Source of the DNA: Pseudomonas helleri
Lineage (GTDB): Bacteria; Pseudomonadota; Gammaproteobacteria; Pseudomonadales; Pseudomonadaceae
Length of the DNA stretch: 64,000 bases
Reading direction: 5' to 3'
NCBI RefSeq assembly: GCF_001043025.1
Contig: NZ_JYLD01000003.1
Coordinates: forward strand, 434,001-498,000
Of the stretch, positions 56,752 through 64,000 are shown piece by piece. A model generated the notes under the pieces. That model ran no database searches. It was not told where the DNA came from and saw only the letters and a program-made list of their open reading frames with translations. A program made the translations under genes and the position numbers. Position 1 is the first letter of the stretch, and each line of letters opens with the position of its first letter.

Positions 56752-57285
56752 TCACGGGTACGCCAGCGTAAACGTCGAGTTCGCCACGAAGCGGCCTTTT
56801 CGGATTGACTCATTGGCAATTGCCTTGGGCTCGCCCCGCACATAGGCCTTGAGTGCAATGACATTGTCGCCATCGTTCAAAGCCTGTTCGGGGCTGGCCA
56901 CGTTCAGCGCCAAGGCCTGATCGGTGACCGTTTCAAGGCCGATGGCAATGCCTCGCGCAGTACTGCCAGTGCCCAGCGCCAGCAAACCCGGCAACTCGGC
57001 ATTTTCAGCACCGCTAAACGTGGTCGTCACCGAGTCGGCAATCTGGGTGTCGCAGTCTTGCAAGTGAATATAAAAAAGCTCACCGGGGGTGCGGGTGTTC
57101 AGGTAAATACTGGCGGTGGAGATATCGCTGAACTTCACCGCGATGAGTTCATCACCCGGGCGAATGGTGCACGCCTGGGCGACCAGCACGCCCTTGAAGC
57201 TCAAGTTATCTGCTGCCTGCACCTGACTGGCCAGCAGGCACCCCGCAATCGTTGAGAACGCGAGGGTTTCAATAACTGATCGCAT
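56752..57285 (-). CDS. Minor fimbrial subunit, operon 2
   Basis: The 177-residue precursor has signal peptide VIETLAFSTIAGCLLASQVQA and a pilin domain: NLSFKGVLVAQACTIRPGDE with the first cysteine, IHLQDCDTQ with the second, and C-terminal FVANSTFTLAYP. The GAGGAG 7 bp upstream points to the ATG at 57285, although an ATG at 57300 overlaps the previous stop codon. It resembles type 1 (FimA-like) subunits more than the two preceding small subunits do. Confidence 0.85.
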   Translation of the reverse strand: MRSVIETLAFSTIAGCLLASQVQAADNLSFKGVLVAQACTIRPGDELIAVKFSDISTASIYLNTRTPGELFYIHLQDCDTQIADSVTTTFSGAENAELPGLLALGTGSTARGIAIGLETVTDQALALNVASPEQALNDGDNVIALKAYVRGEPKAIANESIRKGRFVANSTFTLAYP

Positions 57286-57296
57286 GGCGCGGCTCC

Positions 57297-57776
57297 TCAT
57301 TGGTAGTTCGCCAGTAACGTGGCTGTGGCGGTAAAGCCACCCGGGGCCAGTGTCGAGCCTGTGCGTTTGACCGGGACGGCCTCAAGCACGGGGGGCGAAC
57401 TGGGGGTAATCACCAGCGGTGTGTTGAGTGCCATGGGCTTGCCGTTTTGCAGCAGCTTGATGCCGAGGTCGGCCACATTCGATTGCACGGCTGACGGATC
57501 AAAAGAGGTGGCCGTGCCGCGCACGGTGAGGATCATTTCCCAAGGCAAGGTGTCGGCTGAACAGGTGATGGTGTAACTCACCGGCTGGCGATAATGCTCG
57601 CCGTCCACTTGGCTGATACCCACTTCCTTGAAGTCCACTTCGATGGTGCTGCCGCCATTGATGGTGCATGGCGGCGGTTCGACCAGCGTCCCATCGAACG
57701 CCACATTGGCCGAGGCACTGCTGCACAGGCCCAAGGCGAGCACGGTCAGCACGACGGGCGATTGCCAGAATGGCAT
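57297..57776 (-). CDS. Minor fimbrial subunit, operon 2 (tandem copy b)
   Basis: The 159-residue precursor has signal peptide QSPVVLTVLALGLCSSASA and a pilin domain with FDGTLVEPPPCTINGGSTIE, YTITCSADTLPW and C-terminal GGFTATATLLANYQ. It shares the PPPC.IN.G, ADLG.KL, VPVKR.GSTL..G.FTA.ATL pattern with the next gene upstream, so the pair is a tandem duplication. AAAGGAACG precedes the ATG at 57776. An adaptor role is likely. Confidence 0.86.
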   Translation of the reverse strand: MPFWQSPVVLTVLALGLCSSASANVAFDGTLVEPPPCTINGGSTIEVDFKEVGISQVDGEHYRQPVSYTITCSADTLPWEMILTVRGTATSFDPSAVQSNVADLGIKLLQNGKPMALNTPLVITPSSPPVLEAVPVKRTGSTLAPGGFTATATLLANYQ

Positions 57777-57790
57777 CAGACGTTCCTTTC

Positions 57791-58282
57791 TCATTGCAGG
57801 CCCACCACCAAGGTTGCAACCGCGGTGAATGCGCCGCCGCTCAGGGTGCTGCCAAGACGCTTAACGGGCACCGCTTGTACATCGGGCAAGGTCGGGTAGG
57901 TGAATTTAACGGCCGTATTGATCGGCCAGTCAGCCCCGTCAACGAACAGCTTGACCCCCAGATCTGCCTTGCTGGTGGCCAGCGATTTAGCATCGAAGGC
58001 GGCCCCTGTGCCCTTGAGTTCCAGGGTCATGGCATTGGGCGACGGGTTGCTGCATGACACTTCATAGGGCACCCCTCGCTGATAATTGATGCCGTCGATG
58101 CGGGTGGTCAGCAGGGCATCGCCAAACGGGACGTTAAGCGTTGTTCCGCGGTTGATCTCGCACGGTGGCGGTGCTTGCACGACGCCGCTGATGGTCACAT
58201 TGACGTCTGCCTGAGCACCCTGGCTGAGCGCCAGTAACAGGCAGCCACCGATCAGGACGGCAGGTAAGCCGGAGCTGGGCAT
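57791..58282 (-). CDS. Minor fimbrial subunit, operon 2 (tandem copy a)
   Basis: The 163-residue precursor has signal segment LPAVLIGGCLLLALSQGAQA and a pilin domain with ISGVVQAPPPCEINRGTTLN, YEVSCSNPSPNAMTL and C-terminal GGAFTAVATLVVGLQ. It is the paralogue of the following gene. AAGGA 7 bp upstream supports the ATG at 58282; in-frame ATGs at 58300 and 58327 lie closer to or inside the preceding gene and have no good ribosome-binding site. Confidence 0.86.
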   Translation of the reverse strand: MPSSGLPAVLIGGCLLLALSQGAQADVNVTISGVVQAPPPCEINRGTTLNVPFGDALLTTRIDGINYQRGVPYEVSCSNPSPNAMTLELKGTGAAFDAKSLATSKADLGVKLFVDGADWPINTAVKFTYPTLPDVQAVPVKRLGSTLSGGAFTAVATLVVGLQ

Positions 58283-58292
58283 GGCGGGGTCC

Positions 58293-58886
58293 TTAGTCAT
58301 AGTTGAGCCTGAAATCCACGACGGCACGGAAGGCGCCGTTGGTCAGGGGGGCCGGCGTGCGGGTGGCCTGGACGTACCAGGTCACGGTATCGCGCCCGTG
58401 CACCAAAAATAAGGGCTGGCCCCATGTACCCAGACGCACGTCGCGACCCAGGGCATCAGTGAGGCGCAGCCCCATTCCGGTAACGCCCTGTACTTTGACC
58501 AGACGCGGGTCATCAGAATCGGCCGGCGCCAGAAAGGCCACCGAGACAATCGGTTCATAAGGGCTCCAGACCAGACGGCCGGTGCGCTCGTTGGGCAGCC
58601 CACCGGCGATGCGCCGACAGTCCATAAAGCGCAACTGGAAAGCCACGGGGTGGCTCATGTCGCCGGGCTTTGACAAGTCGGCGCGTGAGACATTGTTGAG
58701 TTCCACGGTCTGGTAGGCCGAGGACATTTCCAGCAGACAAGGGGCATGGTTGAGCGAGCCGCTGATGTCCAGCAAGCCCTCGCCATCCATAATGGGCTCA
58801 TCTTCGGCCCGGCACAGGTTGGCCGACAACGCCAGTATCAGGCTGGTCAGCAGCACCCCTCGGGCCAGGAACATGACGCTATTCAT
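58293..58886 (-). CDS. Fimbrial subunit-like protein, operon 2
   Basis: The 197-residue precursor has a signal peptide (FLARGVLLTSLILALSANLCRA) and a domain with LDISGSLNHAPCLLEMSSAYQ, LRFMDCRRIAG and the C-terminal NGAFRAVVDFRLNYD, a donor-strand-like end. Its CLLEMSSAYQ.VE motif is shared with the subunit encoded before the usher (CAMDTSSAYQVIE), so these two are related. The ATG overlaps the chaperone stop region by 8 nt. It may be an adaptor or anchor subunit. Confidence 0.83.
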   Translation of the reverse strand: MNSVMFLARGVLLTSLILALSANLCRAEDEPIMDGEGLLDISGSLNHAPCLLEMSSAYQTVELNNVSRADLSKPGDMSHPVAFQLRFMDCRRIAGGLPNERTGRLVWSPYEPIVSVAFLAPADSDDPRLVKVQGVTGMGLRLTDALGRDVRLGTWGQPLFLVHGRDTVTWYVQATRTPAPLTNGAFRAVVDFRLNYD

Positions 58887-59640
58887 GGCGTGAAGAAGCC
58901 TTGGGGTCGACGCTGCATTCATTGCCGGCACAGGTGAAGGCCAGGGTCGGGCGACCGCCGTAGTCATTGATGTAGGTCAGATACGGCGTGGAGCCCAGCG
59001 CAGCCACACTCGGCCCCAGTGTCAGGGCATCTTTTGGCGGGACCATCAGCGGCTCGAAGCCGGTCGCGGTTTTACCGTCCTTGCTGTTGCGCGCATCCAC
59101 CAGCGTTACGTAATACGGGGTCGGATTATTGACTTGGTAATGATCGCCCTTACGGGTCAGGGTCAGCTTCTCTTGCCAGGGATTGGACTGTTGCTGCTGG
59201 GTCGGCATGATCGACGCCGGGCGGTAGAACAGTTTGATGCGCGTCTGCAACGCAATTTGCAAGGTGTTGGTTTTGTCGCTGCGCGGTGGGATTTCACGCA
59301 GGTTGAAGTAATAAACACTCTCGCGGTCTTGAGGCAGTAACTTGGCCGCCGGCAACCCCTGAACCTTGACCTGGCTGTTCTTGCCCGGTTCCAGGCGTTG
59401 CACGGGGGGCAATACGGTCAGCGGGGTGCTGATTTTTTTTCCGGACTCGTCTTCGATCCAGCCTTGGGCCAGGTACGGCAGTTCGGTGTTGTTATTGGTG
59501 ATGTTCATGCTGACGGCGTCTTTGCTGCCGTCAAAAATCACCCGGGTACGGTCCAGGCCGATGGCGGCCTTGCTGTTGTTGATCAGGCACATCGCCAACA
59601 GGGCCAGTGCAAAAGGGGCAAAGCGGGGATTAAGGTTCAT
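58879..59640 (-). CDS. Periplasmic fimbrial chaperone, operon 2
   Basis: The 253-residue precursor has signal peptide PFALALLAMCLINNSKA and then the PapD-type pattern: GLDRTRVIFDGSKDAVSMNI, PYLAQGWIEDESGK, RLEPGKNSQVKV, ESVYYFNLREIPP and IALQTRIKLFYRPA. A short tail with two cysteines (TCAGNECS) follows, unusual relative to the operon 1 chaperone. Its start overlaps the usher stop by 4 nt (ATGA). Confidence 0.95.
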   Translation of the reverse strand: MNLNPRFAPFALALLAMCLINNSKAAIGLDRTRVIFDGSKDAVSMNITNNNTELPYLAQGWIEDESGKKISTPLTVLPPVQRLEPGKNSQVKVQGLPAAKLLPQDRESVYYFNLREIPPRSDKTNTLQIALQTRIKLFYRPASIMPTQQQQSNPWQEKLTLTRKGDHYQVNNPTPYYVTLVDARNSKDGKTATGFEPLMVPPKDALTLGPSVAALGSTPYLTYINDYGGRPTLAFTCAGNECSVDPKASSRHE

Positions 59641-62189
59641 GAGGCTTTTTTCTCCAAAACATCAGGCAGGACTGCCGAGGCGGGTGCGCTGTCAGCCTTG
59701 ATGGGCTGGCACAGCAGGTTCAGGGTCGAGGCCAGCCCGTCAGCCGGAAGCACCTCGGGTAAGCTCAGGTTGCAGCGCCCGGTGCTGCCCCAACTGACGG
59801 TCATCTGCGAACCGGGCTGAATGCCGCTCAGGTACACGCTGCCTTCGTCGTTGACGATACCGGTGTCTTGTTGCTTGTCATTTTTGACGCTGGCGCCGAA
59901 CGGCGGGACGCTGCCATCGGGCAGGTGCAGGACCGCCATGGCCTTCTCACCGGAGATCACTGCCAGGGTGCGATAACCGATGGCGCCTTCGGTAAGGGTC
60001 AGCTCGGTGACCGACTGGGTGGCCTCGATGTTGCTTGGCAGGCTTTCCAGGTCAACGCTGGCTGAGGTGCGGTAGAAGCTGCTGATGTCCGAGATCACCG
60101 CTTTGCCGAAGCCGTTGCTGCGTGTCGGCGTGCCATAACCGCGTATTGGCACATCCGCCACGCCGCTGGTGTCGACCATCAGGCGAGTGCCGCCCATGCT
60201 GGAACTGCGGTGCAGTGCAGCGCCGTCTTTGGTCAGCGTGCCGCCACCTCGAGCAGACACGCTGAGGCTTGAACGGCTGTCTTTTTCGATGCCCGCGCTG
60301 AGATCAACATCGGCCCGATCACCGGAGTGACTCAGGAAACCGCTGACCGAGGTGTCGCTTGCCGCCAACTGATAGTTGTTACGCGCATTGATACGGTCGC
60401 TGTAGCGCGTTGAATAGCTGTTGGTATTCTGGGTTCTGTTGAAACTGCTGGACAGCGAACCCGAACGGCCCAAGGGCACGCTGAAGGTGAGGAACATACC
60501 TTTGCTGGTCGGTTCTTGCCGCTGCTGGGTCTGGAACAGGTTAAGCGACATGCTCAGGTTTTTGACCGGCCCTGCATCGAAGTAACGCGACAGCGACAGG
60601 TTCCAGCGCTCGCTGTCAGGCCGGTCCCAATAGGATTGATTGCTGTAGTCCAGGTAGACCGACACACCGGCATCGCGAAACTGTTTGTTGAAGGTGGCCG
60701 TGTACAGAGACTTGCTCCCTCCGACGTCGCCTTCGTAGTGACGCACATCGAGGTATTCGCTCATGCTCAGGTAATTTTCTTGTGAAAACCGATACCCGGC
60801 AAACGAGACTTGGCTGTCGTACTCTTCAAACCGTTTGGAGTAGCTCAAACGATAGGAGGACCCCGTGAAGGTGTCACCGTACAGCGTGGTGCTCGCTCGG
60901 GTCTTGTCCAGTGACACCGCACCGAAGGCCATCAAGTCGCGGCCCACACCTATTGAGAGGGCGCGGTAATTGTTGTCGGTGATTGCCCCGCCAAACAGCG
61001 ACCAGCCGTTGGCCACACCCCAAGAGAATTCGCCGGTACTGAAGACGCTGCCGGCACCGCCCTCTTGCAAGTTCGTCGGCCTGCCCGCTGCCACTTTGAA
61101 ACGCACGCTGCCCGGCCGTGTGAGGTAGGGAATGCTGGCGGACTCGACCTTGAAGGTTTGTACCGAGCCATCCTGCTCCTCTACCCGTACGTCCATCGAG
61201 CCGCTGACGGCATCATTGAGGTCCTGAATACGGAACGGCCCGGCAGCCACCAGCGCTTCGTAGAGCACGCGCCCTTGCTGGCTGATGACCACTTTGGCGT
61301 TAGTGCGTGCGACACCCACGACTTCTGGCGCGTAGCCGCGCAAGTTGGGCGGTAATTGGTTGTCGTCAGAATTGAGCGCAACACCGGTAAACCGGAAGCT
61401 GTCGAACAGGTCGGAATACAAGTAGTTTTCGCCCACCGACAAGCGCGCCTGCAGGGATGGCAATGCGCGGTAGGCATAGAAGCGGTTCCATTCCATGTGT
61501 TGGGTGCGGCTGGTATCTTCGGCATCGACACGCCCTTGCCAATCGGCGCGCACCCGCCAGGCACCGACGTTGGCGCCGAGGGTGCCATTGCCGCTGAGGT
61601 TATTTTTAACGCCGTCGTTTTTGTTGCGAATGGATTGGGCGGTGAGGTTGTAATCAAACAACAGGCCCGACACGCCTTCATCCCATCGCGAAGGCGGATC
61701 CCAGTTTTGCGCGGTGTATTGCAGGTAGGCCTGGGGCAACGAGATGCGCAGGGTCGAGGTGCTTAGATCGCCAGTGACTTCCATACCGGGCAAACTGCGA
61801 ATGTTCAGGCACTCATTGTTATGCCACCAGGTGAGTTCGGCGTCCTTGCCCTCTTTGAGCCCCAGTAGCGCAACCAGCTCGGGCGACAGGCAGGCTTCGC
61901 TGCCTTTGGGGTCATCCTCGGGAGAGATAAACGCGATGCGCTGCTCGCCCAGGCTCTGGGCGTTGATCTGCACGTTCATCGGATAAACACCGGGCAGGAT
62001 GAAGCCGCTGCGCGAGAATTGCGACAGGTCGATATTGGAACGGTCGTTCAGGTCAAGAATGTCGGTATTGAACTGGATATCGCCGGCCGCGATTGCGCTG
62101 CCGGCCACGACCATCAGCCCGCTCATGACACACGGAGGCCATGCAGCTTTTATCGTTGAGGTTTTGAGCATGGAAAACAGACCAACCAT
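59637..62189 (-). CDS. Outer-membrane fimbrial usher, operon 2
   Basis: The 850-residue usher shows the N-terminal domain (IQFNTDILDLNDRSNIDLSQ, GVYPMNVQIN) with CLSPELVALLGL, barrel repeats with many SYRLSYSKRF-like strands, and the C-terminal GAIGYRTLAVISGEKAMAV, PPFGASVKN and VSWGSTGRCNLSLP blocks. It pairs with the chaperone encoded just downstream. The ATG at 62189 follows GGAG by 10 bp and lies 2 bp from the end of the preceding subunit gene; an ATG at 62171 is an alternative start. It is clearly different in sequence from the operon 1 usher. Confidence 0.95.
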   Translation of the reverse strand: MVGLFSMLKTSTIKAAWPPCVMSGLMVVAGSAIAAGDIQFNTDILDLNDRSNIDLSQFSRSGFILPGVYPMNVQINAQSLGEQRIAFISPEDDPKGSEACLSPELVALLGLKEGKDAELTWWHNNECLNIRSLPGMEVTGDLSTSTLRISLPQAYLQYTAQNWDPPSRWDEGVSGLLFDYNLTAQSIRNKNDGVKNNLSGNGTLGANVGAWRVRADWQGRVDAEDTSRTQHMEWNRFYAYRALPSLQARLSVGENYLYSDLFDSFRFTGVALNSDDNQLPPNLRGYAPEVVGVARTNAKVVISQQGRVLYEALVAAGPFRIQDLNDAVSGSMDVRVEEQDGSVQTFKVESASIPYLTRPGSVRFKVAAGRPTNLQEGGAGSVFSTGEFSWGVANGWSLFGGAITDNNYRALSIGVGRDLMAFGAVSLDKTRASTTLYGDTFTGSSYRLSYSKRFEEYDSQVSFAGYRFSQENYLSMSEYLDVRHYEGDVGGSKSLYTATFNKQFRDAGVSVYLDYSNQSYWDRPDSERWNLSLSRYFDAGPVKNLSMSLNLFQTQQRQEPTSKGMFLTFSVPLGRSGSLSSSFNRTQNTNSYSTRYSDRINARNNYQLAASDTSVSGFLSHSGDRADVDLSAGIEKDSRSSLSVSARGGGTLTKDGAALHRSSSMGGTRLMVDTSGVADVPIRGYGTPTRSNGFGKAVISDISSFYRTSASVDLESLPSNIEATQSVTELTLTEGAIGYRTLAVISGEKAMAVLHLPDGSVPPFGASVKNDKQQDTGIVNDEGSVYLSGIQPGSQMTVSWGSTGRCNLSLPEVLPADGLASTLNLLCQPIKADSAPASAVLPDVLEKKAS

Positions 62190-62190
62190 G

Positions 62191-62754
62191 TCAGTAGTAC
62201 TCCAACCTGAAACGCACCGCAGCACGGTGACTGCCTACAGACAGAGGCTGGTTGTTGCCAACCAATTTGAGGGTGTAATGCAGCACTTGGTCCCTCACGC
62301 TCGAAAGCGGGATCATCGTCATGGGCACCCCGGGAAGGCTTTCGCGGCCTTCGGCATCAGTGATGTGAAAGGCCACACCTTGTGAAGAGCCATTGGCGGC
62401 GAAGGAAAGGCCTTGACGGTCTGATACGCCGTCAAAGGTCACGCGTATGTGTTGCCAGTCGGGCAACTTTTCACCGGGACGATCCGGGTCATTACGGGTG
62501 AGTGAGCAATTAATTAAACGCAAGGTAAACGAATGCGGGTCGCCCTCACCCAGCCGAATAAGTCGGCCAATAGGCATGGGGTCCATTTCAATTACTTGAT
62601 AAGCGCTGCTGGTATCCATGGCGCAGGCCGCGTCAAGAATCTCACCGCCGAGTGTAACAACCCCATTTTGTTGGCCAGCCGCTACAACGTTATTAAAGGG
62701 CACTATTAACAGTGCGAACGAAGAAGTAATAGTTAACTGCGTTATTACATTCAC
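62191..62754 (-). CDS. Fimbrial subunit, operon 2, between major pilin and usher
   Basis: The 187-residue precursor has a signal peptide (LTITSSFALLIVPFNNVVA) and a domain with VTLGGEILDAACAMDTSSAY, LRLINCSLTRND and the C-terminal SHRAAVRFRLEYY end. It shares the SSAYQ.(I/V)E(M/L) block with the subunit after the chaperone. Its place between major pilin and usher recalls PapH/MrpB-type terminator subunits. It starts after the pilin hairpin. Confidence 0.83.
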   Translation of the reverse strand: MNVITQLTITSSFALLIVPFNNVVAAGQQNGVVTLGGEILDAACAMDTSSAYQVIEMDPMPIGRLIRLGEGDPHSFTLRLINCSLTRNDPDRPGEKLPDWQHIRVTFDGVSDRQGLSFAANGSSQGVAFHITDAEGRESLPGVPMTMIPLSSVRDQVLHYTLKLVGNNQPLSVGSHRAAVRFRLEYY

Positions 62755-62779
62755 GAGCAGGTTCTCATTTTCAAGTTAC

Positions 62780-62803
62780 CCTGCCACCTCGCGGTGGCAG
62801 GGC
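62780..62803 (-). other. Intercistronic hairpin after the major pilin gene (operon 2)
   Basis: A perfect 10-bp stem (CCCTGCCACC with GGTGGCAGGG) and a 4-nt loop lie between the major pilin and the next subunit gene. No T run follows, so it likely stabilises pilin mRNA or partly stops transcription, as in operon 1. Confidence 0.8.
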
Positions 62804-62809
62804 AATGAC

Positions 62810-63340
62810 TTACTGGTAAGCCAATGAGAAGTTGGTAATGGCGGTGAATTCACCTGGTATGACCGCATCTGCGGCGGTAGCGCCTTTGAGGAATGCGCCA
62901 AATTGCAAGGTATTATTGCCATCTTGGATGGGTTGAGATGCCGTTGGAGTACCCAATTTGATGTCTGCACCAGACGAATCGCGCATGACGATGCCTGCAC
63001 CAGAAGCCGTGCCTACAATACCCAATGCCCCAGGAACGTCTTTCGATATGCCACCGGTAAAGGTGGTGCTGACGCCTTTAAGGGTCGCGGTATCGCAACC
63101 CACCAGCTTGATTTCGAACGGTTCAGGCCGGCTCGAGCCACCCGCTTCCAATTGCGACTTGGCAACTTGGCCAAGGCCTACAGTCTGATCAACACTTTCA
63201 GGCGCGATAGAGCAAGCAGCTTCAATAATCGAACCTTCGAAAGTAACTGTTCCTTGACCGGCACCTGCCGCTTGTACCATCGAAGCAGACCCCGCCAACA
63301 TGAACATGGAGACCAAAGCAGATTTCATTACGAACTTCAT
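62810..63340 (-). CDS. Major fimbrial pilin, operon 2
   Basis: The 176-residue precursor has signal peptide MKSALVSMFMLAGSASMVQA and a type 1 pilin domain: GTVTFEGSIIEAACSIAPES with the first cysteine, KLVGCDTATLKGV with the second, and C-terminal FTAITNFSLAYQ. AAAGGAAA precedes the ATG at 63340. It is first in a ten-gene operon and codon use is that of an abundant protein. It resembles the E. coli FimA type more than the operon 1 pilin does. Confidence 0.94.
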   Translation of the reverse strand: MKFVMKSALVSMFMLAGSASMVQAAGAGQGTVTFEGSIIEAACSIAPESVDQTVGLGQVAKSQLEAGGSSRPEPFEIKLVGCDTATLKGVSTTFTGGISKDVPGALGIVGTASGAGIVMRDSSGADIKLGTPTASQPIQDGNNTLQFGAFLKGATAADAVIPGEFTAITNFSLAYQ

Positions 63341-63662
63341 TTTTTTAATTTCCTTTAGATGATTAAGTTTCGGAGCCACCTATTAAATTAAACTTGTTGT
63401 CAGGCACGGTACCGCATACCTTTCAATCAAGAAGTTCATCCGTGAGTTATTTAAACAGTTCTACTCCAATGTTTTGCCGCATTAAAGTTGACCACGCCCC
63501 TATTAGTTATCCCCTTAAATAGTGAACCTGGCCCAAACGACGAAACTGGGAAGAAGTTAACGTGCTCCCAGCAAATCCAACGTAGGAATTCTCTGAAGTT
63601 TTTGAAAAAGTCGGCGTGGCGATGAGTATGGTTTTGGCTGGGGGAGAATACGCAGACGAAAA
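63341..63662. other. Intergenic region upstream of fimbrial operon 2
   Basis: About 320 bp without a convincing gene. It is A/T-richer than its surroundings and must contain the promoter of the pilin operon (- strand). No clear -35/-10 pair or copy of the operon 1 palindrome could be picked out by eye. A 63-codon frame on the - strand here has no ribosome-binding site and is not called. Confidence 0.5.
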
Positions 63663-63689
63663 AAAACCGCGATCAGTGATCGCGGTTTT
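63663..63689 (-). terminator. Terminator after the pqiB-like gene
   Basis: AAAACCGCGATCA pairs with TGATCGCGGTTTT around a short loop, with A and T runs at the ends. It lies 18 bp beyond the stop codon of the partial gene on the - strand. Confidence 0.92.
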
Positions 63690-63706
63690 AATGGGCATGT
63701 TGCGGG

Positions 63707-64000
63707 TTATTTAGCCAACGGGATCTTCGGTGCCCATTGCAGCCATTCCTCTTCGAACTTGTCGAAGAGCGGGAAGGTTTGTTGTGGCCGAGCCGGGTTG
63801 CCCATTTTGTCGCCGTCTGGTGTGGCGAAGGCTATGCCGCCTTGAACCAGGGTTTCAAGGGACTCGGTACGAATCGTCGCGCCTTTGAACAAACCAAAGT
63901 CGACACCGAAGCCGCTGGTGTTCCAGAAGCGGCTGCCACTACGCACCAATGGCGCATAACGCGGCTCGATCAGGATATGCACCAAGACTCGGTCAGCGGT
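63707..64000 (-). CDS. PqiB-like MCE-domain intermembrane transport protein (3' part only)
   Basis: Only the last 97 codons are in the window; the frame continues beyond position 64000. VHILIEPRYAPLVRSGSRFW, then GLFKGATIRTESLETLVQGG and IAFATPDG, is the repeat unit of MCE (MlaD) domains in PqiB/YebT proteins, which bridge the periplasm and carry lipids. It ends WAPKIPLAK. The gene is unrelated to the fimbrial operon and marks the end of the accessory region. The pqiA partner, normally upstream, would lie outside the window. Confidence 0.8.
   Translation of the reverse strand, partial: TADRVLVHILIEPRYAPLVRSGSRFWNTSGFGVDFGLFKGATIRTESLETLVQGGIAFATPDGDKMGNPARPQQTFPLFDKFEEEWLQWAPKIPLAK

Noticed and set aside
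63507..63698. 63-codon frame on the - strand upstream of the operon 2 pilin
   Set aside because: No ribosome-binding site, and it overlaps the terminator of the pqiB-like gene.

Overview
The window is chromosomal DNA of a Pseudomonas, most likely of the P. fluorescens/P. fragi side of the genus. The evidence is the gene order hemA-prfA-prmC-moeB-murI, lolB-ispE-tRNA-Gln-prs-rplY-pth-ychF, rimI with a diverged holD, and mksFEB, together with Pseudomonas-type REP hairpins and families such as DUF6124 and class II LitR. From memory, the housekeeping blocks follow the order of the PAO1 region around PA4657-PA4686. They are interrupted here by accessory blocks.

Layout. (1) 1-5.6 kb: a light/photoprotection cluster on the + strand (FAD oxidoreductase, Trp-rich protein, DUF523-DUF1722 protein, MerR/LitR-type regulator, photolyase, SDR). 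Its two promoters carry TGTACA half-sites spaced exactly 12 bp apart. (2) 5.7-11.4 kb: YkgJ-like protein, PagL, and the murI-moeB-prmC-prfA-hemA run on the - strand. (3) 11.6-18.5 kb: TPR lipoprotein, lolB, ispE, tRNA-Gln, prs, rplY, pth, ychF. (4) 18.6-22.2 kb: FUSC protein, Fsr-like exporter, tRNA-Met, and a DUF6124 gene behind a leader that can form two competing hairpins. (5) 22.2-37.8 kb: fimbrial region 1, a seven-gene chaperone-usher operon (25.6-32.1 kb) bracketed by two hybrid kinases, two LuxR-type response regulators and a REC-EAL phosphodiesterase, resembling the P. aeruginosa Roc systems. (6) 37.9-43.8 kb: DyP peroxidase, BdlA-like transducer, a copied fragment of the carbonic anhydrase gene, a metallothionein, AtoE-like transporter and the intact carbonic anhydrase. 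(7) 43.4-50.1 kb: acidic protein, rimI, holD-like, and the mksFEB condensin operon. (8) 50.3-63.3 kb: a small ORF, a RocA/RocS1 (BvgAS/EvgAS)-type pair, and a convergent ten-gene chaperone-usher operon ending in two related adhesin-like genes. (9) The edge holds the 3' end of a pqiB-like gene.

Taken together, the accessory part looks like a surface-attachment region: two chaperone-usher fimbriae, three hybrid kinases, three DNA-binding response regulators, one c-di-GMP phosphodiesterase and a BdlA-like dispersal transducer. One kinase lacks an Hpt domain that its paralogue and the third kinase carry, so phosphate may be exchanged between modules. Both fimbrial operons place a stable hairpin directly after the major pilin gene, which would let pilin be made in excess of the assembly machinery. 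Function calls rest on motifs and remembered family features; no database search was possible.
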